A DNA stretch of 64,000 nt from positions 11,594,001-11,658,000 of the forward strand of contig OZ176052.1 of assembly GCA_964247055.1 (NCBI GenBank), given 5' to 3'. The position numbers and the translations under genes were made by a program. The number at the start of each line of letters is the position of its first letter. Positions within the stretch are counted from its first letter, which is position 1. Origin of the DNA: Paragordius varius. Lineage: Eukaryota; Nematomorpha. Positions 40,201 to 49,340 of the stretch are shown one piece after another. The notes beneath the pieces are model-generated. The model saw nothing but the letters and a program-made list of their open reading frames with translations, did not search any database and was not told the DNA's origin.

Positions 40201-41780
40201 GTTTTGCACCACCCCATTATTTTTGCATTTTCTGATACCTAATGGCATGGAAAGGCCAAAACAAAAAAGAAAATTGAGGCCATCAATAGGATTTTTCCAA
40301 AATTTAATTTTTAAATTTGTATTTAATTCAAAAATAACAATCATTCCTCGTGTACATATGTTTAAATATTCAAACAAGCAAGTCGATACAAGTAATTTTT
40401 CATGCATGGATAACAAATTCTAGGCATTAAATAAGATACTAAACAAGCTAAGAGCCAATGTATTAAAAATTTAAAAGGGCTTAGTATAGTGTGATAGATC
40501 CGGGCGGCTGCACAAGCTCTGCATATCCCCCAAGCGATCCTATAATTATGCCAGATGTGGCAAAGATAACAATAAGTAATCGTAAAGTCCGATAAGAGAG
40601 ACTTCCAAGCAAAATCTAGGTAAATTGACATGTCAAATTAACCAATTTACAGAATAAAGTTAGATAAATACAATTAAATTAAATATAAATTAGGTAAATA
40701 CAAATGGTCCAACCCCATAACAGTAAATACTACTAAAAGTGGCTACACAACATCCATCTGAAATTCAAAATACAAAACAACCAATAATTTTACAAAAATA
40801 AGGTATATCCACTAGGTATAAATAAAGGATTTTTTATAAGAACCAACTCAAGAGAAAAAGTCTAATAAGTACTCGAAAGAATGAAAACTAACAAAAAAAA
40901 TATAGCCTATATGAAAGCCGAAGGTTTAAACCATAGAATGCCTTTTTTAGTATTTTTTAAAAAAATTTTATATGTGTTAAAAATTCACTTGAAAAAAAGG
41001 ACTCAATTTTGACGTTTATGTCGTTACTATTTTTTTCTCCCTGATATTTAAATGACATATTTATATTCAAAAGATAGAGTTTAAAACGCTTTATTAAATG
41101 ATATTAAGTTTATAATATAATAACATTTAATTATAAAGTTATATTTAATTTTCTCTCGATTTTCACATGTTTTTGAAAAATTGAAAAACCTATAAAATTT
41201 CAAAATTCTGATTGGCGGGATCAAATTTTTTTTCAAATTCAGTTTTAAAACACCGAAATTAGTCATAATTTAAAAGGTTTGAGTGGTGGTGCTTAAAAAT
41301 GTCCAAATTTGTCGACTAGTGTAATGGTAATATGGTCATGAATGCACCCCATCGAATTCTGTTTTAAATCCATTTTAATAAACTGTTTGCCTAGTGGCAA
41401 CCCTTATACTTTACCTAATAGTTTATAATTTTGGCATAGATTACGATTTATTTATTAATAAAAAATATTTAATGTGTTAAACGAAATGTCAAATCGTAAT
41501 TAGTAATTAATTGATATAATTAAAACATCCCTATATTTAAACATCGAATACCATATATATTATTTACCTGGGGTAGTTTTTATTTCACTCCAATGATGTA
41601 AAGAGTCTAATTTTGTATTTGATGGGATTATACCGATTAAAACGGTTGGGATTCGTGTGAAAATACCCATTTTGGGGAAAATGTAGATCAAACAAACCAA
41701 AAGTACAAAAGTGATTGAAAAGATCTTCAAATTCTTGTTGCATGACGGGCCCGTCCAAATCGATGAATACTTTTTCCGCT
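37249..41780 (-). CDS. C1GALT1: core 1 beta-1,3-galactosyltransferase, 5' incomplete
   Basis: T-synthase: Golgi type II membrane enzyme adding galactose to GalNAc-Ser/Thr (mucin-type O-glycans). Exons in coding order: 41780-41568, 39575-39386, 39281-38789, 37668-37249; phases 1, 2, 0 agree, about 438 residues seen. The first of these encodes a signal-anchor (NLKIFSITFVLLVCLIYIF) and stem, the second VFCWILTRRQN and RESWARRCDKTLFF, the third the metal-binding DDD (FFLKTDDDVYV) and AGSGLILTRKSL, the fourth GYDCC with the C-terminal fold, then a tail of about 100 polar and acidic residues with a QQQQ run that is absent from the human enzyme. No ATG precedes the anchor in frame and the acceptor at 41781 implies phase 1, so a short first coding exon lies upstream, not found. 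Introns of 1.1 and 2.0 kb hold repeat copies. Confidence 0.88.
38277..38340. repeat. dispersed repeat, copy 1
   Basis: The segment (TCGCTCGC, then T-rich, TTTAGTCCCC, CCTGCAAAATGC) recurs in diverged form at 43418-43478 in the same orientation (TCGTCTCGCC, TTTAATCCCT, CCGTAAAATGCC). It lies in the last intron of the galactosyltransferase gene. No family was assigned. Confidence 0.5.
38440..38702. mobile_element. hAT-like non-autonomous element, copy A
   Basis: The right end, reverse-complemented, reads ACAGAGGTGTCTAACACAAA followed by TAGCTTCGCC, resembling hAT-type termini (CAGGGGTGTCCAA). Internally it shares GCGGCC, TACACTATTATGTTTAAA and TTTATGCCCAT with the copy at 52310-52585. The left end is not sharply defined. 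It lies in the last intron of the galactosyltransferase gene. Confidence 0.5.
40440..40640. other. GC-richer patch inside galactosyltransferase intron
   Basis: About 200 bases with markedly higher G+C than the flanks (for example CGGGCGGCTGCACAAGCTCT). Minus-strand frames are open for about 90 codons, but neither splice sites nor a known domain were seen. It may be a remnant of an inserted element or an unannotated exon. Confidence 0.3.
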
Positions 41781-42290
41781 CTAGAAATGCATATATACAT
41801 ATTAACAAAATAAACAGTTTTAAATGTGAAATAGCATACTTGTCATAATCTTAATATTCTGTTTATATTTATATTGGATGATAAGATTTGGGGTAATCAC
41901 ATCTCGTAAGCAAATTATTTGAAATAAGTCTTGGAATTTTAAAAGTTAAAATAAAAAATGCAACATTTATAAAGAAAATTTATAACTACTAATACAACAG
42001 GCAATCAAGCTTTAATGGATATTTCTTATTTTTTTCCATTTCTCTTTCTTATGCATAGAATGAGATTATAAAAGGTAAAAGGAATACCTGATTTTATAAT
42101 ATATACATTACTACATTAAAAGGTTCTGTTCTTTACTAAACACTAAAAAATAATAATTTATAAATGGATAAATAAAATAAGTATGTCACAAAGTTCAATA
42201 AATTATTATTTTTATATCCATTATTGATTACAATGTGAGTTTTTGATTAAATAAATGAGGTCCATATTAAACACTATATATATACATACA

Positions 42291-42619
42291 CAGGTACCGT
42301 ACTTTTTATAGGGTTTTCCAAAATGAGGCCCTTTAAAAAATTTTGTGCGGCCCAAGAATTTGGAAAATTACCAAATAAATATAAATTCCCTAATTGACAA
42401 AAATTTGCTACTTATAAAATAATTTTAATAAAATTGACATTTTTAAACATTTTTTGAATAAGTCATCAAAAATTTTGGAAACGAACTACATAACCTATTG
42501 AAACAAAATTTTATTTTGTGGTCCCATTTTTTACAGTTTTATGTTTGAATCTGGTAAATTTAAAGATTCCCATATACTATTTGAACGAAGCTCGCAACAT
42601 TTGTGTTTAGCACTCCTGT
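42291..42619. mobile_element. hAT-like non-autonomous element, copy B
   Basis: About 329 bp. The left end starts CAGGTACCG and the right end, reverse-complemented, starts CAGGAGTGCTAAACACAAAT; GAGGCCC and GTGCGGCCC follow the left end. It resembles copies at 38440 and 52310 in its right end (GAAGCT, TTTGTGTT, CTCCTG). Confidence 0.5.
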
Positions 42620-43417
42620 TTATATATTGGTGCTTTTTTATAAAATACATTTTGTGTCAATAAGAAAAATCATTAATGTTATTTTAATTATGTCTAGACA
42701 TATGGAGTTAGCCTTCCACACCAAACATATATAATCGTGCAATTGAAAACTAACAATTTTTATCATTGAGAAACAACACCATGCGTATAATTGGAATAAA
42801 GGCCGATCAAAAAAGACCCTCTTGCCCCTTAAACTAGTTAGGTTGGACAAAATCTCTTGTTTTCCCAGTTACAATGCTAATATCCCACTAAACCACCCTC
42901 AACACTTGTAAATTTTATTTTGATTCTCCAAAGCTTATCTGTAATTCTGTGTGAATATTTAAACTGGTAAGTTTTGTAACCATTTTTTGAAAAAAAAACA
43001 TACAAAATTCCTGCAAAATAATAAAATAAACATATATTTTTGGCGTAATAGTTTAGAGTTACGGGTTTGGGATTTGGTATTTATTCTCGAAATTAATCGA
43101 AAGGGTATAATTTTTAACAGTCATTTTGTTATATAGCTAAATAAATATTAAGTTATAAACTGTATTTAATATAGATAAATACTAAAAAAATTTATATTCA
43201 GCTTTTTACCATTCCACTTTTTTGCTTGTCCTACGGGTATTATATTAATTTGAAGACATGTTTGAAAAAGGGTCAAGATATGTATTCTATAGTTTTTAGG
43301 TATTAATAACGTTTTTAAATTAATTGGTAAAAATCTATTTATTATCATCAAAATATTTTTATGTTTTTTGAATTATAGCAAATAAAAATTAATTAAAAAA
43401 ATAAAATTGATCAACAG

Positions 43418-43478
43418 TCGTCTCGCCTTTTTGATTTAATCCCTCTTTTTACCCGCTCCCCCCGTAAAATGCCATTTT
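43418..43478. repeat. dispersed repeat, copy 2
   Basis: Diverged direct copy of 38277-38340. Confidence 0.5.
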
Positions 43479-43737
43479 AAAAAAACAAAATTTTTTATAT
43501 TTATTTTACCGCCATTTGTACAAAATATTACTATGAATGCACCGTTTTAAAATTCCTAAATTATATCTATTAAATAACGTTTTGAAATAATCCACATATG
43601 TGGTTATTTTATTGTCCCTTATTTTAAATGGCCCCCCTCCCCCCTTCCCCTCCAGAAGTCCAAAGGACTTCCTCGGGCTGCGTAACAGTCCGAGATTTAC
43701 GCTAGTATCTAAATAAAAGTTTAAAAAAATTACATAT

Positions 43738-43905
43738 TAAATTACTTCGATGGTATATTTACAACATTTTTGCCAAATATCGTGTTTAGTTAAATTAAAA
43801 GCTAAATTAGCTAATTTTCCATTTTAATCGCATATAACATTGATATAAACAGAAGTGGTTTATTTTGTATTTTTTTAAATTTAGTTCATGCACACGTGTC
43901 ATGGA
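43738..43905. repeat. partial direct duplication of MITE interior
   Basis: This stretch (ATTACTTCGATGG, TTTTGCCAAATATCGTG, ATAACATTGATATAAA, CACACGTGTCA) repeats the interior of the adjoining element at about 44080-44245 in the same orientation, so the element carries a truncated extra copy next to it. Confidence 0.65.
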
Positions 43906-43910
43906 TTAAC

Positions 43911-44604
43911 ACTTCGATGGGGTGTCTAAATACCCCAGACTAAAATTAAGCTAAGATTAATAAAAATTACTGAAGAAACGGTCCCTATTTAAATTTATGC
44001 TTCTATCCCAATAAAAATTATATTATGCCAAAACATCTAAAAAAAATTTGTTTTGAAAAAAGTTCCATGTCAAACTACTTCGACCCCATTTTTATTTTAC
44101 AAAATTTTTGCCAAATATCGTCTTCATATAATTTTAAGGGTTAAAGCAAATTTTTAATTTAAATTACATCTAACATTGATCGATATAAAAAAAGCGGTTT
44201 TTGTAGTTTTTTTCAATTTTACTATTGCACACATGTCAGGTTGACTAAATTTTCACCTTTCAGTTTTAGCATAAAATAAGTTAATGTATTTTTGAATAAA
44301 ATTTTTATGTATTTCGGTTTATTAATGTTATATAAGTGCAAAATTTTGCCATGGTTTTAATTCCTTCCATGTTTTTTAAAGAATTTAATAAAATGAATGT
44401 GTTGTATCCAATTGTTAAATTTTTACCCTTGGGTTTTGTCTTAAAATATATCAAGTATTTTTAAATGATTTTTTTATTTTGCTTTTTTGTGGTACATAAG
44501 TCCAAATTTCTGCCTTGGTTTTAATTCCTGCCATATTTTTAAAATATTAATTTAAACAGGCCTGGGGTATCCAAAGACCCCAAATTGAATTGACGGACTG
44601 AAAT
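43911..44604. mobile_element. MITE, second copy, opposite orientation
   Basis: About 694 bp, matching the reverse complement of the AGL intron 19 element (12545-12982) from the left palindromic end (GGGGTGTCTAAATACCCC) to the right one (GGGGTATCCAAAGACCCC), including the blocks ACTACTTCGAC and TTTTGCCATGGTTTT. It is longer because an internal segment (about 44325-44400) is repeated at about 44480-44550. No coding capacity. Confidence 0.75.
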
Positions 44605-44933
44605 GAAGGTGTTGCATTAAGTGATAATATCGATTTATTTCGATCGTCTTATCTGAAATCGAAAATCTAGAAATTAAAAATCTAAATTTTTTATATAAAA
44701 TTAGAGAGTGTTTATTAATTAAATTTTAACCAAAGCAAAAAAACAGTAATTTGTTAACTTTGAACTCTTGGAAAACTTCCTCGAAAACTCATCTATACAA
44801 CAGAAAATGTAATGAAGTGTCAAAATATATAATTTTGAAGTTTGGAGATATATAAAAATTTTTAATCAAACAAAACCATTATTTTGTTCTCAACCCATAT
44901 TTTCATTGATGTTTTATAACACACCGTTTTCAC

Positions 44934-45706
44934 ATGTTTAATTGGCATGTTTTTCAAAATTCTCACGATAAGTTACCAATTTATCTTTGTGACTCTTATT
45001 TGACCATATACCTGACCGATTTTTTTAATATTTATATCTGTAAATTTGATTCAAATGATTTTGAAAAATTTAAAGTAACTAATACAATTAGTATAGGGCA
45101 CATCTTATCACCACATGAACTTGAGTTATGACAAGGGTTTAACATTATCATTTAAGAACGTTACAGTTGAATTAAAAAAAGGGGATAGTAGTCAAGTATA
45201 TATTATTAATATAAAGCTTGCTTTTTTCTTCTACGTACCCATTGTGATTACCCTGTTTGAGTCCATAAAAATTTATAAATATGTTGACACACCAGAGCTG
45301 CGTGATCAAATAAATGTCTCTCCAAAAAGTTTATATAACATTATTGTAAGAACATAAAAATAATGAAAACAGTATTGAATACATGTTTCATCAAACCATT
45401 AAACGAATTAACGAGGGCACATTAATTCAACACACAACAACTTCTCATGTTTCCCAAAAACAAGATATTGTAATTAAGGATCAAAAATATTTTATTGCCA
45501 AAAAGAACCGAACTGGAGTTACTTATGATGATGATTCTGGCCAAGAAGATAATGCAAACTCTGTCGATATTTTAAATCCATATCAAATTTTGATTAATTT
45601 AATTAAAAATGCTTTTAATTTATATAATGATAGTATTGAAAAAAATCAGTCTATTCCATTACCCACCCATGTCAAAAACGTTTTAAAGTACTTCAAAGAT
45701 TTTTAA
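44934..45706 (+). CDS. small gene with ultra-short introns, XLF-like head?
   Basis: Three consecutive open frames in three phases become one when two 22-nt GT-AG introns (45075-45096 and 45329-45350) are removed; exons 44934-45074, 45097-45328, 45351-45706, about 242 residues. A further 21-nt GT-AG stretch at 45196-45216 keeps the frame either way; removing it gives 235 residues. The N-terminus (FNWHVFQNSHDKLPIYLCD, then LTIYLTDFFNIYICKFD) alternates strands and resembles in outline the head domain of XLF/XRCC4-type repair factors, where a similar strand precedes an LVSDL or LTD motif. This is weak, by eye only. The C-terminal half is polar with a predicted helix (NPYQILINLIKNAFNLY). The alternative is a decayed gene in which the phase changes are frameshifts. 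Confidence 0.5.
45075..45096 (+). other. 22-nt intron
   Basis: Starts GTAACT, ends AGTATAG and contains CTAAT, a possible branch site. Removal joins DFEKFK to GTSYHHMNLSYDKG and moves the frame by one as required. Confidence 0.5.
45196..45216 (+). other. possible 21-nt intron
   Basis: Starts GTATAT, ends ATAAAG and contains ATTAAT. The length is a multiple of three, so both retained and removed forms stay open; cDNA would be needed to decide. Confidence 0.3.
45329..45350 (+). other. 22-nt intron
   Basis: Starts GTTTAT, ends TGTAAG. Removal joins INVSPK to KHKNNENSIEYMFHQ and moves the frame by one as required. Confidence 0.5.
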
Positions 45707-47012
45707 TAGTTATAGGAGTGTTTTGGAGAATGTCTCCAAAATATCAAATTTAACGGATTTGTTAGAATACTCACCCTTGGAATCCTTACGGGTTTTGTTT
45801 ATTTTAACATATTTTAATTCATATTCATTTCTATATATAATGAAAACGATAAGTATTCACAATTGACAAACTTAAATTATAAAGAGAAATTTACACCTTG
45901 CAAAAAAGTTTTTCAAATATCATTAAAATAATTATATATTTCACCCACTCAAGCTGTGCTCAGCGCGATAAGTGCGGAATAATCTAAATTACTTATTAAT
46001 TTATATATAAAAAAATATTTTTTAAAGATTTGATGAAAAATTATGAAAAAAATACGCTTGACAATTGTAATTATATTTTATAGATAAAATACTTTACTTA
46101 CTTATTACCTATATATTCTATTAGGATTGAAAAGGAGATTACTTTTATTATTATAATTTAACCAGACCAACAAATTTTATTAATAAAAAGTTTAAATTTG
46201 AAGAATAGAAATAAGCTGTTTCGAAAACGTTTCATACGAGTGAATGGATAATATTGTGGGTTCTTTGCAAATTATTTCTGCATAGGTGTTGAAATAATAT
46301 TAATCTAAAACTTTTTGTGTTCATTGAATTGGAAAATGTATCATCTAATATAAAATTTCAAAATTATGCCAAAATAATTTAAAATATTGTCAAGGTTTCA
46401 TGATTTTTAGATACGGTTACTAAGAAACGAATGTTTGGTTTTAAGTTACTTTTTATAGAAAGCCATGGATATTAATGAGACATACTTCACAAATAATGTT
46501 TAATATGGACTTCAATCTTGGAGGCAATTATTTTTTCTTTCTCCAAATCCACCTGAAAATGTTTTTATTTTCTGTCTGATGATATTTCCCCCTTTTGAAA
46601 TTTTATCCTTGTTGGCGATAAATTATTGTAAATAATAGATCAGTTGTGGTTATTTTGTGTTATTACCCCCTGAAATGATGAATTAACAGATTAAAATATA
46701 TGTAATACCATATTCCAAATAATGACACAATTTAAATCTTACCATATTTCATAATTATATCATGACTAAAAAAAATGTTAAATATTTGTGTTTTCATACA
46801 AGAGAAATAGAATATCGATAAAATATAAAAACTAAAACATTCAATCCACAATTACTAACTGAACAGTTATGGTTTGAATTTTTTGTCGCTATAAATCCAT
46901 TTTATGCAAGTTTTTTAAACTTTATATTCCATTTTTTAAAAACAACTTTTTATTTCAAACGAAAAGCATTACTAAACACCATAAATTTATTGTGTGTGTG
47001 TTTCGGGCATAG
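45707..47012. other. AT-rich interval, no feature recognised
   Basis: Between the small gene and the coiled-coil terminal exon. Upstream exons of the latter would be expected here or further left, but none could be supported. No repeat match within the window was noticed. Confidence 0.4.
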
Positions 47013-47375
47013 ATTGAGTACGAAAAAAGCATATCTGCCGCCACCACCACAGTACTTAAACGTCCAAAATCCAGAGTCGAAACTCCCATTTCTCCCCGCT
47101 TACCAAGGAGTCCTAAGAGGGTTAAAACCCGACGATCTCCAGCTAAAACGGTTCAGGATTCTCTTGAAGAATTCGAACCAGAGCAGGGAGAAGAATTAGA
47201 CATTGATGAAGGCTATGAAATGACAGCAAAAGAAAAACGCGAATCGGAAAAGCTATTGGCGCAAAGGCAAGAAATGTTGGCAAAACTCCTGGAAATCGAT
47301 GAACGTCGTCATAAATTGAAGGAAGCCATCAAAGCTAAACAACGATCGCAGCAAGGCAAAGTGTTTTCACTTTGA
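47013..47375 (+). CDS. terminal exon, basic and coiled-coil protein
   Basis: Starts at an acceptor (GGGCATAG before 47013) directly after an in-frame stop and runs 120 codons to TGA at 47375, phase 0. The first half is basic and proline/serine-rich (SRVETPISPRLPRSPKRV, RRSPAK), the second an acidic turn (EFEPEQGEELDIDEGYE) followed by a strongly helical, charged segment (EKRESEKLLAQRQEMLAKL, IDERRHKLKEAIKAKQRSQ) ending GKVFSL. Codon use and G+C are clearly higher than in the flanks, so it is very likely coding, although no ATG is available before residue 69. The family is not recognised and the upstream exons were not found. A second frame is open over the first half, which I take as chance. 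Confidence 0.6.
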   Translation: MEYEKSISAATTTVLKRPKSRVETPISPRLPRSPKRVKTRRSPAKTVQDSLEEFEPEQGEELDIDEGYEMTAKEKRESEKLLAQRQEMLAKLLEIDERRHKLKEAIKAKQRSQQGKVFSL

Positions 47376-47442
47376 ATTATAAATATATTACCGCATCATA
47401 TTTGGATTGCAATAATATATTAGTGAATATAATTAGTTAATA

Positions 47443-47715
47443 TATACCATTTTCAGTACAAATTTATTCTTCAACAATTAAAATTTACCCTCGAACAATT
47501 CAAATTCATCCTAAAATAAATTATGTGGTCTTTAAAATTAAAAATTAGCTATATTATTTTATATTTTTATGAAATGAAATTGAAATTTTGTTTAAAATTT
47601 ATATAATACTGAAAAAATAATAAATTATCCCATAAGTATATTTTATATTAATGATGAGTTATATTAGCCCGAAATCACATAATCTCTTTTTAGGGTGAAT
47701 TTGAATTGTAATATA
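47443..47715. mobile_element. degraded relative of the AGL intron 35 MITE
   Basis: Begins TATACCATTTTCAGTACAAA and continues with diverged 21-bp units (CAACAATTAAAATTTACCC, CAATTCAAATTCATCC, then TAAATTATGTG as at 20405-20420). The right arm is reduced to one unit (AGGGTGAATTTGAATTG) and breaks off where the palindrome at 47716 begins, as if the latter inserted into its end. Confidence 0.6.
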
Positions 47716-47725
47716 TATACCATTT

Positions 47726-47977
47726 TTCATGCAAAAACATCATTTTTTCAAGCAAACGCACCATTTTTTCAAGCAAACGCAACATTTTTTCAAGCAAAGG
47801 CAACAATTTTTCAAGCAAATGCAACATTTTTTCAACCAAAGACAACATTTTTTCAAGCAAACGCAACATTTTTTCAAGCAAACGCAACATTTTTTCATCC
47901 AAACGCAACATTTTTTCATCCAAACGCAACATTTTTTCAACCAAAGACAACATTTTTTCAAGCAAAAACAACACTTT
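47726..47977. repeat. 21-bp minisatellite, left arm
   Basis: Twelve tandem units, consensus beginning CATTTTTTCAAGCAAACG, with ordered variants (CATCCAAACG, CAACCAAAGA). In one reverse-strand frame each unit reads as a seven-residue leucine repeat, but this follows from the unit length and is not taken as a gene. Confidence 0.9.
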
Positions 47978-48989
47978 TTTATAATATTACAAAGAATTAT
48001 TATTTATTGTTAATTATAAATTATTTATTAAATTTTAAGTAAATGTAAATTATTTTTAGCGTTGAATTATGATTTTTATCGTTTTATCATCAATATTTGA
48101 TGGTAAAATTGATTTTCAAATATTTTGAATTCATAAATTGCCTTATTTATTTATATTAATTATATTTTTCTTTTACAATTTTGGTTTCGCCTAATCAAAT
48201 TATTTAATTTGCACTTCAAGAGTGTCTTTGAAAGTTTAAAGTTGTCCTTCACTTCAAGTTGGTCCTTTGACTTTTTTGTTTTGTTTTTAACTTTTATCAA
48301 TTAAATCGAAAATAATTTATCTATTTTATTGTTTTTAACCTATTTTCTATTATTTAACATAATTTTTAATCGATATCATCTTTTAATCCTTGAGAAACCG
48401 TATATTAATTTCTTAAAATAATTTTAGATATTTATAACACGAAAAAAAATATATGAGTTTTCTGGGTTATTAAAAAATTTTCATTAAAAACATTAAAAGT
48501 TAATAATTTTGTTCAATTAAAAAAATATTTTGAAACAAAAAAGTGGTTTTAAAAATTTTTATTTTTAAATGGATAAATATATAATAAATAAAGAAAATTA
48601 GGTTAATAAATAATAATATATATTAAAAAATAAATGCAAAAATTAGGGTAAAACAAAATTTATATATTTTAAGGACCAACTTAAAGAGTTCAAGGACCAA
48701 CTGGAAATGTTCAAGGACCAACTTGAAGTGTTCAAGGACACTGTTGAAGTGCAAATTAAATAATTTGATTAGGCGAAACCAAAATTGTAAAAGAAAAATA
48801 TAATTAATATAAATAAATAAGGCAATTTATGGGCAAATTCAAAATATTTGAAAATCAATTTTACCATCAAATATTGATGATAAAACGATAAAAATCATAA
48901 TTCAACGCTAAAAATAAATTACATTTACTTAAAATTTAATAAATAATTTATAATTAACAATAAATAATAATTCTTTGTAATATTATAAA

Positions 48990-49241
48990 AAAGTGTTGTT
49001 TTTGCTTGAAAAAATGTTGTCTTTGGTTGAAAAAATGTTGCGTTTGGATGAAAAAATGTTGCGTTTGTTTGAAAAAATGTTGCGTTTGCTTGAAAAAATG
49101 TTGCGTTTGCTTGAAAAAATGTTGTCTTTGCTTGAAAAAATGTTGCATTTGCTTGAAAAATTGTTGCCTTTGCTTGAAAAAATGTTGCGTTTGCTTGAAA
49201 AAATGGTGCGTTTGCTTGAAAAAATGATGTTTTTGCATGAA
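48990..49241. repeat. 21-bp minisatellite, right arm (inverted)
   Basis: Twelve tandem units, the reverse complement of the left-arm array in the same order from the element end inward. Confidence 0.9.
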
Positions 49242-49245
49242 AAAT

Positions 49246-49247
<2 letters not shown>

Positions 49248-49339
<92 letters not shown>
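49248..49339. repeat. (AT)n microsatellite, about 92 bp
   Basis: Pure AT repeat starting within the last bases of the palindromic element. It is the longest simple repeat of the window and a likely place for assembly error. Confidence 0.95.

Positions 49340-49340
<1 letters not shown>

Larger units (their letters stand above)
41781..44933. other. divergent intergenic region rich in repeats
   Basis: Between the galactosyltransferase (-) and the small gene at 44934 (+). It should contain the missing first exon of the former. Contents recognised: a hAT-like copy (42291-42619), a dispersed repeat (43418-43478), a C-rich patch at about 43625-43690 and the MITE cluster 43738-44604. A minus-strand open frame at 42638-42850 has no recognisable domain. 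Confidence 0.5.
47716..49251. mobile_element. 1.5-kb palindromic element with 21-bp arrays
   Basis: Bounded by TATACCATTTTTCATG and CATGAAAAATGGTATA. The arms (about 47716-48290 and 48680-49251) are long inverted repeats, including outer arrays of 12 units of 21 bp, a shared stretch (AATTTGATTAGGCGAAACC on one strand), and short repeats built on CAAGGACCAACTT near the centre. The order of variant units is almost the same in both arms: only two of the roughly 84 encoded positions differ when both are translated alike. The central loop is AT-rich, and no transposase frame is present. Confidence 0.8.

Noticed and set aside
41585-41800. RNA-binding-like frame (KVFIDLDGPVMQQ) on the minus strand
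   Set aside because: The alternative frame of the same exon has the right splice phase, a CAG/GTAAATA donor and a signal anchor that complete the galactosyltransferase. The RRM-like look was not supported by further exons.
45351-47375. Splicing of the small gene at 44934 to the coiled-coil exon at 47013
   Set aside because: The small gene has its own stop, and no phase-0 donor of reasonable quality was seen in its last exon.
47690-47974. Open frames in the 21-bp array reading as leucine-zipper heptads
   Set aside because: A 21-bp unit gives a seven-residue repeat in every frame on both strands, so open frames arise automatically. Several frames are open at once and there is no coding context.
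47690-49251. Tandem repeats considered as a CRISPR array
   Set aside because: The units are contiguous 21-mers without spacers, in an intron-containing animal genome.
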